This document shows positions 24,264 to 32,500 of a stretch of 32,500 bases of DNA, piece by piece. The DNA lies in NCBI GenBank assembly GCA_902595595.1, contig CACJQX010000004.1, forward strand, positions 1 through 32,500. The letters run 5' to 3'. The notes beneath the pieces are model-generated. The model was not told the origin of the DNA and searched no databases. It saw only the letters and a list, made by a program, of their open reading frames with translations. The DNA is from an uncultured Pelagibacteraceae bacterium. Lineage in GTDB: Bacteria > Pseudomonadota > Alphaproteobacteria > Pelagibacterales > Pelagibacteraceae. The translations under genes and the position numbers were made by a program. Position 1 is the first letter of the stretch. The number at the start of each line of letters is the position of its first letter.

Positions 24264-25475
24264 ATGAAAACTATCGTATTAAAATTTGGCGGAACATCAG
24301 TAGGAACTATAGATAGAATTAAAAAAGTATGTAAAATTATTGCTTTTTACAAAAAGAAAAATAATAAGGTAGTAGTTGTTTCATCAGCAATGAGTGGTGT
24401 GACAAATGAGTTAGTAAATAAATCTAAATTGATAAGTAACAATTTTGATAGAGCAGAATATGATGCATTAGTTTCGACTGGAGAACAAGTATCATGTGCG
24501 CTTATCGCTGGCAGACTAAAACATAATGGGTTTAAATCAAGATCTTGGACATCATGGCAATTACCTATTTTAACAGATGGTCCTCACTCAAGTGCAAGAA
24601 TTAGTTCAGTAGGTATTAAAGAACTAAATAAATATATAAATTCAGGTGGAATACCAATAATTACTGGTTTTCAAGGTGTTAATAATGATTTTAGAATTAC
24701 TACTATCGGAAGAAGCGGATCTGACGCAACAGCAATTATGCTTGCAAAATTTATTAAAGCTGATGAGTGTATAATTTATACTGACGTAGATGGAGTTTAT
24801 ACTACCGATCCAAGACAGTATAAAAAAGCAAAAAAAATTAAAAAAATTTTTTATGACGAGATGTTAGAAATGGCATCACTTGGGTCAAAAGTAATGCAGC
24901 CTACCTCAGTTCAGGATGCAAAGTTAAATAAAATTGATATCAAAGTTAAATCCTCTTTTGTTTCAAAAAGTGGAAGTTTAATAACAGGTTCAAAAAAGAC
25001 TTTTAGCAATCAAATTATAACTGGAATTTCTTCTACAAAAAATGATGCTAAAATCACCATTGTGGGCGTTAAAGACAGACCTGGGGTAGCAGCATCAATT
25101 TTTAGACCATTATCTAAAAATTTAATTAATGTTGATATGGTAGTCCAAAATATTTCTCAAAATGGAAAAGAAACAGATTTAACATTTACAATTAAGTCTG
25201 AGGATTTGAAAAAAACTGAGAGATTAATAAAAAAAAATAATTCAATATCATACAAAAAATTGTCTTTTGATAAAGATTTATCAAAAGTTTCAATTATTGG
25301 GGTGGGAATGATAACTACACCAGGAATAACTTATAGGATGTTTCAAGCATTAGCTTCGCAAAAAATAAATATTCTTGTTATATCTACCTCTGAAATAAAA
25401 ATTTCAGTACTTATTTCTTCTAAGAGTGTTAAAAAAGCTGTAGCAGTTTTACACAAAGAATTTAAACTAGACTAA
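24264..25475 (+). CDS. lysC: Aspartate kinase
   Basis: It phosphorylates aspartate, the entry to lysine, threonine, methionine and diaminopimelate synthesis. The kinase domain opens with [10 protein letters not shown] (residues 4-13) and contains [51 protein letters not shown] and [13 protein letters not shown]. Two ACT-type regulatory domains follow, beginning near [17 protein letters not shown] and [22 protein letters not shown], implying allosteric control by pathway end products. At 403 residues it is the standard monofunctional alpha form. It heads the run lysC-ispG-prfA-prmC-DUF4167. In many alphaproteobacteria ptsP fills the place held here by ispG. Confidence 0.97.
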   Translation: MKTIVLKFGGTSVGTIDRIKKVCKIIAFYKKKNNKVVVVSSAMSGVTNELVNKSKLISNNFDRAEYDALVSTGEQVSCALIAGRLKHNGFKSRSWTSWQLPILTDGPHSSARISSVGIKELNKYINSGGIPIITGFQGVNNDFRITTIGRSGSDATAIMLAKFIKADECIIYTDVDGVYTTDPRQYKKAKKIKKIFYDEMLEMASLGSKVMQPTSVQDAKLNKIDIKVKSSFVSKSGSLITGSKKTFSNQIITGISSTKNDAKITIVGVKDRPGVAASIFRPLSKNLINVDMVVQNISQNGKETDLTFTIKSEDLKKTERLIKKNNSISYKKLSFDKDLSKVSIIGVGMITTPGITYRMFQALASQKINILVISTSEIKISVLISSKSVKKAVAVLHKEFKLD

Positions 25476-25479
25476 TTTT

Positions 25480-26577
25480 ATGAGCCTTAGGCCTTTTAGA
25501 AATATTGATAGAAAAAAAACTAAAGTAATTAATGTAGGTGATGTAAAAGTTGGAGGAGATAATCCAATTTCAGTTCAATCTATGACTAACACATTAACAA
25601 CTGATGTGTCAGCAACAATAAAACAAATTCAAAAAATTCATGAGGAAGGTGCTGATATTGTGAGAGTATCATGTCCAGATGAAGATTCATCAAAAGCTTT
25701 AAAAGAAATCACTAAAAATGTTCAAATCCCTGTAATAGCCGATATCCATTTTCATCATAAGAGAGCTATTGAAGCTGCAGAAAATGGTGCAAAGTGTTTA
25801 AGAATCAATCCAGGAAATATTGGTGAAAAAAAAAAAATTCATGATGTTTTAAAAGCAGCAAAAGATAATGATTGCTCAATTAGAATAGGTGTTAATGCTG
25901 GATCTTTAGAAAGAGATATTCTTGAAAAATATAAAGAACCTTGTCCAGAGGCATTAGTGGAGAGTGCTTTGAGAAATATAAAAATTTTAGAGGATGAAGA
26001 TTTTTTTAATTTTAAAATAAGTGTTAAATCCTCAGATGTATTTTTATCGATTGCAGCTTACAGACAACTTTCAAAGGCAACGAATTACCCATTGCACATA
26101 GGAATAACAGAAGCAGGAGGTTTTGTTTCAGGCAGTGTTAAGTCTGCTATAGGTCTTGGATCACTCCTTTTGGATGGTATAGGTGATACCATAAGGGTAT
26201 CTTTATCTGATGACCCTGTAAAAGAAGTTAAAATTGGAAATGAAATTTTAAAGTCGTTGGGATTAAGAAACAGAGGAGTGAAAATTATATCTTGTCCATC
26301 ATGTGCAAGGCAAGCTTTCCAAGTAATAGACACAGTAAAAATATTAGAGGAAAAATTATCCCATATAAAAACTCCAATAACACTTTCTATTATAGGCTGT
26401 GTAGTGAATGGTCCAGGTGAGGCTTCCTTGACTGATATTGGTATAACAGGCGGTGGAAAAGGAAATAACATGCTTTATTTATCAGGTATTCAAACTGAGA
26501 AAGTTTTATCTAGTGAGATTATAAATAAAGTAATTTCAGAAGTCGAAAAAAAGGCAGCAGAAATAGAAAATAAATAA
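25480..26577 (+). CDS. ispG: 4-hydroxy-3-methylbut-2-en-1-yl diphosphate synthase
   Basis: IspG (GcpE) makes HMBPP in the MEP isoprenoid pathway with a [4Fe-4S] cluster. The N-terminal TIM barrel has [39 protein letters not shown] and [11 protein letters not shown]. The cluster ligands are Cys272 and Cys275 in [12 protein letters not shown], and Cys307 in [11 protein letters not shown]; the cluster domain also contains DIGITGGG. At 365 residues it matches the family. The gene starts four bases after lysC and precedes prfA by four bases, so expression with its neighbours is likely. Electron donor genes are not in the window. Confidence 0.97.
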   Translation: MSLRPFRNIDRKKTKVINVGDVKVGGDNPISVQSMTNTLTTDVSATIKQIQKIHEEGADIVRVSCPDEDSSKALKEITKNVQIPVIADIHFHHKRAIEAAENGAKCLRINPGNIGEKKKIHDVLKAAKDNDCSIRIGVNAGSLERDILEKYKEPCPEALVESALRNIKILEDEDFFNFKISVKSSDVFLSIAAYRQLSKATNYPLHIGITEAGGFVSGSVKSAIGLGSLLLDGIGDTIRVSLSDDPVKEVKIGNEILKSLGLRNRGVKIISCPSCARQAFQVIDTVKILEEKLSHIKTPITLSIIGCVVNGPGEASLTDIGITGGGKGNNMLYLSGIQTEKVLSSEIINKVISEVEKKAAEIENK

Positions 26578-26581
26578 AAAA

Positions 26582-27655
26582 ATGATCCCATTAAAAACAG
26601 TTGAAGAGCTAATTGAAAAACATTCAGCTTTAGAAAAAGAACTTTCTTCAGGGGAAATAGATAAAAAATTGTTTGCAGAAAAATCTAAAGAGTATTCAGA
26701 TATTAACGAAATTGTGGGTGTTGCAAAAAAATATCTCTCTTTTGAGAATGATAAACAGGAATTAGAGAGAATTTTAAATGACCAAACATCAGATAATGAA
26801 CTAAAAAAAATGGCTGAAACAGAATTAATTGATTTAAATTTACAATATGAAATTGATGAAAAAAAATTAAAATTATTTTTATTACCAAAAGATGAAGCAG
26901 ATAAAAAAAATGCGATTATTGAAATTAGAGCAGGAACTGGTGGTTTAGAGGCAAGTTTATTTGCTTCTGATTTATTTAAAATGTATGAAAAAGTTAGTCA
27001 TAAAAAAAAATGGACATTAGAATTAATATCAATTTCAAGAAGTGATGCTGGAGGTTTAAAAGAAGTTATAGCTTCTATTAAAGGAAGAAATATTTATTCT
27101 ACATTAAAATATGAAAGTGGAGTACATAGAGTTCAAAGAGTTCCAGACACAGAAACTCAAGGAAGAGTTCATACATCAGCAGCAACAGTAGCTGTTTTAC
27201 CTGAAGCTGAGGAAGTTGATTTAAAGATCAATGATTCCGATTTAAGAATTGACGTTTTTAGAGCAGGAGGCCCAGGCGGACAATCGGTTAACACAACAGA
27301 TAGTGCAGTTAGAATTACCCATATACCAACAGGTTTATCTGTATCTCAACAAGATGAAAAATCACAACATAAAAATAAAGCCAAAGGAATGAAAATTTTA
27401 AGAGCACGTTTATATGAATTGGAAAGGTCAAGAATAGACCAAGAAAGATCTCAAGACCGTAAAACAAAAATTGGTACAGGAGACAGATCAGAAAGAATAA
27501 GAACTTACAACTTTCCCCAAGGAAGAGTTACAGATCATAGAATAAATTTAACTATTCATAAGTTAGATGAATTTTTAGAAGGAGAAGTATTTGATGAGAT
27601 GATTGAATCATTAACTTTACAAGCGCAAGAGGAAAGTCTTAGCAACTTAAAATAA
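26582..27655 (+). CDS. prfA: Peptide chain release factor 1
   Basis: RF1 reads UAA and UAG stops. The codon-recognition PxT tripeptide is present as PDT in [19 protein letters not shown] (PAT in E. coli). The peptidyl-tRNA hydrolysis motif GGQ is at residues 232-234 in [18 protein letters not shown], and [22 protein letters not shown] follows. The ending [19 protein letters not shown] is typical. At 357 residues the length is standard. prmC, which methylates the GGQ glutamine, begins three bases downstream, the usual pairing. Both TAA/TAG and TGA stops occur among genes here, so an RF2 must be encoded elsewhere. Confidence 0.97.
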   Translation: MIPLKTVEELIEKHSALEKELSSGEIDKKLFAEKSKEYSDINEIVGVAKKYLSFENDKQELERILNDQTSDNELKKMAETELIDLNLQYEIDEKKLKLFLLPKDEADKKNAIIEIRAGTGGLEASLFASDLFKMYEKVSHKKKWTLELISISRSDAGGLKEVIASIKGRNIYSTLKYESGVHRVQRVPDTETQGRVHTSAATVAVLPEAEEVDLKINDSDLRIDVFRAGGPGGQSVNTTDSAVRITHIPTGLSVSQQDEKSQHKNKAKGMKILRARLYELERSRIDQERSQDRKTKIGTGDRSERIRTYNFPQGRVTDHRINLTIHKLDEFLEGEVFDEMIESLTLQAQEESLSNLK

Positions 27656-27658
27656 TAT

Positions 27659-28501
27659 ATGAATATTAATTTAGCTATTGATGAGGGTAAAAAAATTTTA
27701 AAGAGTAAATTAATACCTAATCCGCTATTAGATGCTGAAATTTTAATGGCAAAAACAATTAATAAAGATAGAAATTATATTTTACTTAATTCAAGTGACC
27801 CTATTAACAAAAATAATTTAAATAATTTCTATAAGTTAATTGAACAAAGATCTTTAGGAAATCCAGTGGCATATTTAACTAAAAAAAAGTCTTTTTGGAA
27901 TTCAGAGTTTTTTATTACAAAAGATATATTAATACCAAGACCTGATACAGAGTTAGTTGTTGAAAATGCATTAAGATTAACAAAACAAAAAAGTAAAATT
28001 AATATTTTAGATATAGGTGTTGGTTCAGGCTGTATTATTATATCAATTTTAAAGGATAGAGAAAATTTTCGTGGAACTGGTATAGATTTAAGTAAAAAAT
28101 GTTTAAATATAAGTAAAAAAAATGCAATAGCTAACAAAGTTAGTTCTAGATTAAAATTATACAAATCAGATGTTGACAAATTCAATTTAGGAAAATATGA
28201 TTTAATTGTTTCTAATCCTCCTTATATTAAAACATGTAAATTAAAATATTTGGAAAGAGATGTTGCTGAGTTTGAGCCAAGACTAGCTTTAGATGGTGGA
28301 TTGGATGGTTTATCAGAAATCAGAAAAGTAATAAAAAAATCCTCTGAACTGATAAAAAAAAATGGCAAATTTATTTTAGAGATCGGCTTTGATCAAAAAA
28401 ATAAAGTTATAAATTTATTAAAAAAAGAAAAATTTTATATAGATGGCATTAAAAAAGATCTAGCAAATAATGAAAGGTGTATAGTTAGTACAAAATTATA
28501 A
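27659..28501 (+). CDS. prmC: Release factor glutamine methyltransferase
   Basis: PrmC (HemK) N5-methylates the glutamine of the GGQ motif in release factors. An N-terminal helical domain (residues 1-75) leads to PVAYLTKKKSFWNSEFFI and LIPRPDTELVVE, both strongly conserved in PrmC. The SAM motif is ILDIGVGSGCIIISIL, and the catalytic NPPY is at residues 186-189 in LIVSNPPYIKT. The later EPRLALDGGLDGL segment is also diagnostic. At 280 residues it has normal length. It follows prfA, its substrate gene, by three bases. Confidence 0.97.
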   Translation: MNINLAIDEGKKILKSKLIPNPLLDAEILMAKTINKDRNYILLNSSDPINKNNLNNFYKLIEQRSLGNPVAYLTKKKSFWNSEFFITKDILIPRPDTELVVENALRLTKQKSKINILDIGVGSGCIIISILKDRENFRGTGIDLSKKCLNISKKNAIANKVSSRLKLYKSDVDKFNLGKYDLIVSNPPYIKTCKLKYLERDVAEFEPRLALDGGLDGLSEIRKVIKKSSELIKKNGKFILEIGFDQKNKVINLLKKEKFYIDGIKKDLANNERCIVSTKL

Positions 28502-28511
28502 CAAAAAAAAT

Positions 28512-28961
28512 ATGGTAACATTCAGAAATAATAACAATAACAGAAGAAGTGGCTTTAGAAGGAATACAAGAAATTTTAAATCTAATGGTGACAACCCCAA
28601 ATTCAATTCTAATTTTTCAAGTAATGATAATTTCAAGAGGAAGGCCCCTGGAAGAAATAATCATAATGCACCAAAATTGATTGAAAAATACAATGATTTA
28701 GCAAGAGAGGCTCTGTCGAATGGAGATAAAATTCTATCTGAGAATTATTTACAGCACGCTGATCACTTTACAAGAATACTTAATGAAAGAGAAAATTTTA
28801 AAAGAGAGAAGTTTTTAGAGAGTAAATCTGAAAATAATCCCGAAGCTATTGATGATATAGTTGAAAATTTAGACCAAAATTCTGCAGATAAAACATTAGA
28901 CGCATCTGACGATGAAACTAAAATTCAAAAAACTGCAAAAACTCAAGTGGAAGTAAATTAG
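28512..28961 (+). CDS. DUF4167 domain protein
   Basis: A 149-residue protein of an alphaproteobacterial family that regularly follows prmC. The N-terminal third is low-complexity and very basic, rich in Asn and Arg (FRNNNNNRRSGFRRNTRNF), and probably disordered and nucleic-acid binding. The conserved DUF4167 core is PKLIEKYNDLAREALSNGD followed by ENYLQHADHFTRIL. The C-terminal 50 residues are acidic and variable. The function is not established. It lies 10 bases behind prmC and overlaps the convergent peptidase gene by four bases. Confidence 0.9.
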   Translation: MVTFRNNNNNRRSGFRRNTRNFKSNGDNPKFNSNFSSNDNFKRKAPGRNNHNAPKLIEKYNDLAREALSNGDKILSENYLQHADHFTRILNERENFKREKFLESKSENNPEAIDDIVENLDQNSADKTLDASDDETKIQKTAKTQVEVN

Positions 28962-30250
28962 TTTATTCCCAATATTTTTTCTGATTTCAGAACATCTAAT
29001 TTAATTTTGTTAGTTTCAAATAGTTTTCGTTCTTTACCTTTTAATATTTTACCTGATGGTAGTTTAAGTTTTTGTGAGTTAACTTTTTTTCCATTTACAA
29101 TTACTTCATAATGCAAATGAGGTCCAGTAGATTTACCAGTAGAACCAACATATCCAATAGTTTGACCTTGTTTAACTCTTACGCCAGCTTTAATACCTCG
29201 TGCAAATTTTGACATATGAGCATAAATTGTTTGATATGTTGAATTATGTTTAATCTTTACACAGTTTCCTCCTCCTCCACACCATCCAGCTTTTTTAACA
29301 ACACCATCACCAGATGCCATTATAGGAGTTCCCATAGGTGCAGCAAAATCTGTACCTCTATGCATTTTATTATAACCATCAATTGGATGTTTTCTCATTC
29401 CAAAAGGAGAAGAAAGTCTTGCTCCATTTATTGGAGTTTTCATTAGTGCCTTTTTTACACTTTTACCATTTTTGTCATAGTGACCTTCACTTCCTTTGTT
29501 ATCAAAATAATAAAGATTATTATCTTGTCCACTTAATCTTAGGTTTGCAAAAAGTATCTCACCGTTTTCAACAATCTCTTTTTTTTCATTTAAAAAAACT
29601 TCATACATAATTTGATATTTATCGTTTTTTCTAATATCTCTTTGAAAATCAATTTGAAAACCATATATTCCTGCAAATTCAATTATTGTGTTAGCAGGGA
29701 TATTCTTATCTGTTGCTGCTTTATATAAACTTTGGATAATTAAATTTTCCTTATAAATTATCTTTTTATCGAGCTTAATAGATATAATCTCTTCATTAAA
29801 AATATCTTTTTTAATATTTCGTTTAAGATATATTTTTTGCGTATTTGAAACTTGATATGTGAATTCCTCAATTTTGTTATTTGTTTTATCAAGACTAAAT
29901 TGAATTATTTGCTTTGTGCTTAATTTATTTAAATTTACTTTTTTTTTAAGAGAATTTTTAATTTTAATTATTTCTGATTTTTCAATTGAATAACTCTCTA
30001 GAATTTTATCAAATGTTTCTCCAGATTTAATTTTGTGTTTAATTTTTTTATATTTAGGCTCGAGATTATCTACAATATGATTTAACGTTTTTTTTAAGTA
30101 AATATTATCAATAAAATTATTATAAGTTTGAAAACTCTTTTTTTTTGAATAATTGAAGTAACTTGTTAAAAATGCTGTTATTAGTATTAATGTTAATAGG
30201 ATAAATATTTCGGTATTTTTTTTTATTTTAATTTTTAATAATTTAATCAT
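28958..30250 (-). CDS. M23 family metallopeptidase (LytM-type), membrane anchored
   Basis: The 430-residue protein has a positively charged N-terminus and one membrane segment (about residues 13-31), placing the rest in the periplasm. A LysM/OapA-like region with IKSGETFDKILESYSI (about 65-85) precedes a C-terminal zinc endopeptidase domain. Its ligands are seen in MHRGTDFAAP (His297, Asp301) and TGPHLHYEV (His378, His380), with AHMSKF adding the other conserved His. All catalytic positions look intact, so it is likely an active peptidoglycan DD-endopeptidase and not an EnvC-like activator. Its promoter appears to be at 30272-30300, and it stands alone, divergent from the rRNA operon. Confidence 0.93.
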   Translation of the reverse strand: MIKLLKIKIKKNTEIFILLTLILITAFLTSYFNYSKKKSFQTYNNFIDNIYLKKTLNHIVDNLEPKYKKIKHKIKSGETFDKILESYSIEKSEIIKIKNSLKKKVNLNKLSTKQIIQFSLDKTNNKIEEFTYQVSNTQKIYLKRNIKKDIFNEEIISIKLDKKIIYKENLIIQSLYKAATDKNIPANTIIEFAGIYGFQIDFQRDIRKNDKYQIMYEVFLNEKKEIVENGEILFANLRLSGQDNNLYYFDNKGSEGHYDKNGKSVKKALMKTPINGARLSSPFGMRKHPIDGYNKMHRGTDFAAPMGTPIMASGDGVVKKAGWCGGGGNCVKIKHNSTYQTIYAHMSKFARGIKAGVRVKQGQTIGYVGSTGKSTGPHLHYEVIVNGKKVNSQKLKLPSGKILKGKERKLFETNKIKLDVLKSEKILGIN

Positions 30251-30271
30251 TAGAATTTAAATGAAACTCAA

Positions 30272-30300
30272 TTATTAGTTTAGAGATACACAAAAATCAA
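30272..30300 (-). promoter_or_regulatory. Predicted promoter of the M23 peptidase gene
   Basis: On the minus strand TTGATT (30300-30295) is followed 17 bases later by TAATAA (30277-30272). The start would be close to 30265, about 15 bases before the ATG. Confidence 0.45.
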
Positions 30301-30352
30301 AAAAAACCCTATAAAATCTATGATTTTTGATAATTTTTTTATTCTTATAAGC

Positions 30353-30380
30353 TTGATTTCCTTTAATTTTAGCCTATAAG
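30353..30380 (+). promoter_or_regulatory. Predicted rRNA operon promoter
   Basis: TTGATT (30353-30358) and TATAAG (30375-30380) are separated by 16 bases, giving a start near 30387 and a leader of about 200 bases before 16S. It is the best sigma-70-like pair in the 337-base gap between the M23 peptidase gene and 16S. Other AT-rich candidates cannot be excluded. Confidence 0.5.
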
Positions 30381-30386
30381 CACTGA

Positions 30387-30586
30387 ACTTTCTCAATAAA
30401 AATATTGTTAACACAATAAAAAAGTGAGGATTATTGAGCTTTTTTTGCTCAATTAGCTATTTTAAAAGTAAAAATTTAAGAAGAGAAGTGTGGACGGTTA
30501 AGGTTACCAAAATTTGTCGTACACACTTCAACATCATATAAATTTTATTCTTAGAATTTATATGGAAGCTAGTGTGCGCCGTTTTT
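30387..30586 (+). promoter_or_regulatory. Hairpin-rich 16S leader
   Basis: Four perfect inverted repeats follow one another: TATTGT/ACAATA (30403-30408, 30413-30418), ATTGAGC/GCTCAAT around a seven-T loop (30433-30439, 30447-30453), GAAGTGTG/CACACTTC (30485-30492, 30522-30529) and ATATAAATT/AATTTATAT (30536-30544, 30555-30563). The right arm of the second includes TGCTCAATTA, which resembles a boxA antitermination element (TGCTCTTTAA). The later ones may be RNase III processing structures. No protein-coding gene is seen here. Confidence 0.55.
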
Positions 30587-32063
<1,477 letters not shown>

Positions 32064-32159
32064 AAGGATGAATGAAATTTAAATTTCATTCTAAATAATA
32101 TACAGGATAATGTTGACCGTCCTCATTTCTCTTCTTAAAGTAGTGTTTCTCTTGCATGG

Positions 32160-32236
32160 GGGCCGGTAGCTCAGTTGGTTAGAGCACACCCTTGATAAGG
32201 GTGGGGTCGAAAGTTCGAGTCTTTCTCGGCCCACCA
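32160..32236 (+). tRNA. tRNA-Ile (anticodon GAT)
   Basis: A 77-base tRNA in the 16S-23S spacer. The acceptor stem GGGCCGG pairs with TCGGCCC, the anticodon arm is CACCC-TTGATAA-GGGTG with GAT in the loop, and the T loop is TTCGAGT. The CCA end is encoded. It is the first of the usual Ile/Ala spacer pair. Confidence 0.97.
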
Positions 32237-32249
32237 ATTTTAAGATCAT

Positions 32250-32325
32250 GGGGGATTAGCTCAGCTGGGAGAGCGCCTGATTTGCATTCAGGAGGTCAGC
32301 GGTTCGATCCCGCTATCCTCCACCA
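32250..32325 (+). tRNA. tRNA-Ala (anticodon TGC)
   Basis: A 76-base tRNA 13 bases behind tRNA-Ile. The acceptor GGGGGAT pairs with ATCCTCC (one G-T pair), the anticodon arm is CCTGA-TTTGCAT-TCAGG with TGC in the loop, and the T loop is TTCGATC. CCA is encoded. Confidence 0.97.
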
Positions 32326-32382
32326 AACACTTAGCTATAAAAATTGTGAATAAAATAATAATTAATATCAATATCTATATCC

Positions 32383-32412
32383 GAACATTAGTAATGTTAT
32401 TAGCTAATGTTC
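32383..32412. repeat. 9-base inverted repeat in the 16S-23S spacer
   Basis: GAACATTAG (32383-32391) and CTAATGTTC (32404-32412) are perfect inverse copies with a 12-base loop. Lying between tRNA-Ala and 23S, it may be an RNA processing or antitermination hairpin. Confidence 0.6.
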
Positions 32413-32432
32413 AAAATAAAAATTTGATTCAA

Positions 32433-32451
32433 CACAGAATTTTTTTCTGTG
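32433..32451. repeat. Hairpin just before 23S
   Basis: CACAGAA (32433-32439) and TTCTGTG (32445-32451) form a perfect 7-base stem with a 5-base T loop, ending five bases before the predicted mature 23S start. It is a likely local processing structure. Confidence 0.55.
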
Positions 32452-32455
32452 CATA

Positions 32456-32500
32456 AATCAAGCGTTTAAGGGCGTGTAGTGGATGCCTTGGCACTGAAAG
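32456..32500 (+). rRNA. rrl: 23S ribosomal RNA (5' end only)
   Basis: The last 45 bases align with the 5' end of 23S rRNA: AAGCGTTTAAGGGCGTGTAG, then TGGATGCCTTGGCA (E. coli: GGTGGATGCCCTGGCA). The gene continues past the window. In described SAR11 genomes, a hypervariable gene region lies between 23S and 5S, so the sequence beyond this edge may be accessory; that cannot be seen here. Confidence 0.95.

Noticed and set aside
26085-26471. 128-codon open frame opposite ispG
   Set aside because: It is a shadow of the strongly conserved ispG frame, without a recognisable domain or start context.

Overview
The window is a gene-dense, AT-rich chromosomal segment of an alphaproteobacterium of the SAR11 lineage (Pelagibacterales). 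This rests on the very low GC of the coding regions against a GC-richer rRNA block, one-base to few-base gene spacing with many start/stop overlaps, alphaproteobacterial markers (GcrA, DUF1178, DUF4167, a CycM-like cytochrome, ubiG-lysC synteny), a 16S gene that carries the binding site I recall for the SAR11-441 probe, and a tandem glycine riboswitch in front of malate synthase, an arrangement described in SAR11. Nearly everything is conserved housekeeping. I see no mobile element, CRISPR array, phage gene or toxin/defence system.

Layout. (1) 1-6857, minus strand: one tightly packed run, rnd > kdsD > lptC > lptB > aroA > cmk > rpsA > ihfB (ihfB runs off the left edge), joining Kdo/LPS export with aromatic amino acid, nucleotide and translation genes. 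(2) 6874-8357: an NDUFA9-like NAD(P)-binding protein converging on gcrA, a cell-cycle regulator. (3) 8527-10624: argD-argF, converging on a membrane-anchored cytochrome c (10616-11155). (4) 11269-15557: kdsB-pheA, the 4.5S SRP RNA with a good promoter, then dnaX-ybaB-recR. (5) 15520-17866: malate synthase G on the minus strand behind a two-aptamer glycine riboswitch. (6) 17973-21635: accA (with an unusual hydrophobic C-terminal tail) converging on secA. (7) 21701-24188: argJ, a DUF1178 gene, and ubiG on the opposite strand. (8) 24264-28961: lysC-ispG-prfA-prmC-DUF4167. (9) 28958-30250: an M23 peptidase on the minus strand. (10) 30251-32500: rrn promoter, hairpin-rich leader, 16S rRNA, tRNA-Ile(GAT), tRNA-Ala(TGC), and the first bases of 23S rRNA.

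Several genes work together across the window. kdsD and kdsB supply CMP-Kdo while lptB and lptC export LPS. argJ, argD and argF are three steps of arginine synthesis. prmC methylates the release factor encoded just upstream by prfA. SRP RNA and SecA serve protein export, and dnaX/ybaB/recR form the usual replication-recombination cluster. The points most worth a second look are a possible frameshift or slippage site in dnaX, a cytidylate kinase lacking the P-loop lysine, a membrane tail on AccA, a degraded SecA zinc tail, the missing lptA and kdsC in the LPS cluster, and several unexplained inverted repeats in intergenic or leader sequence.
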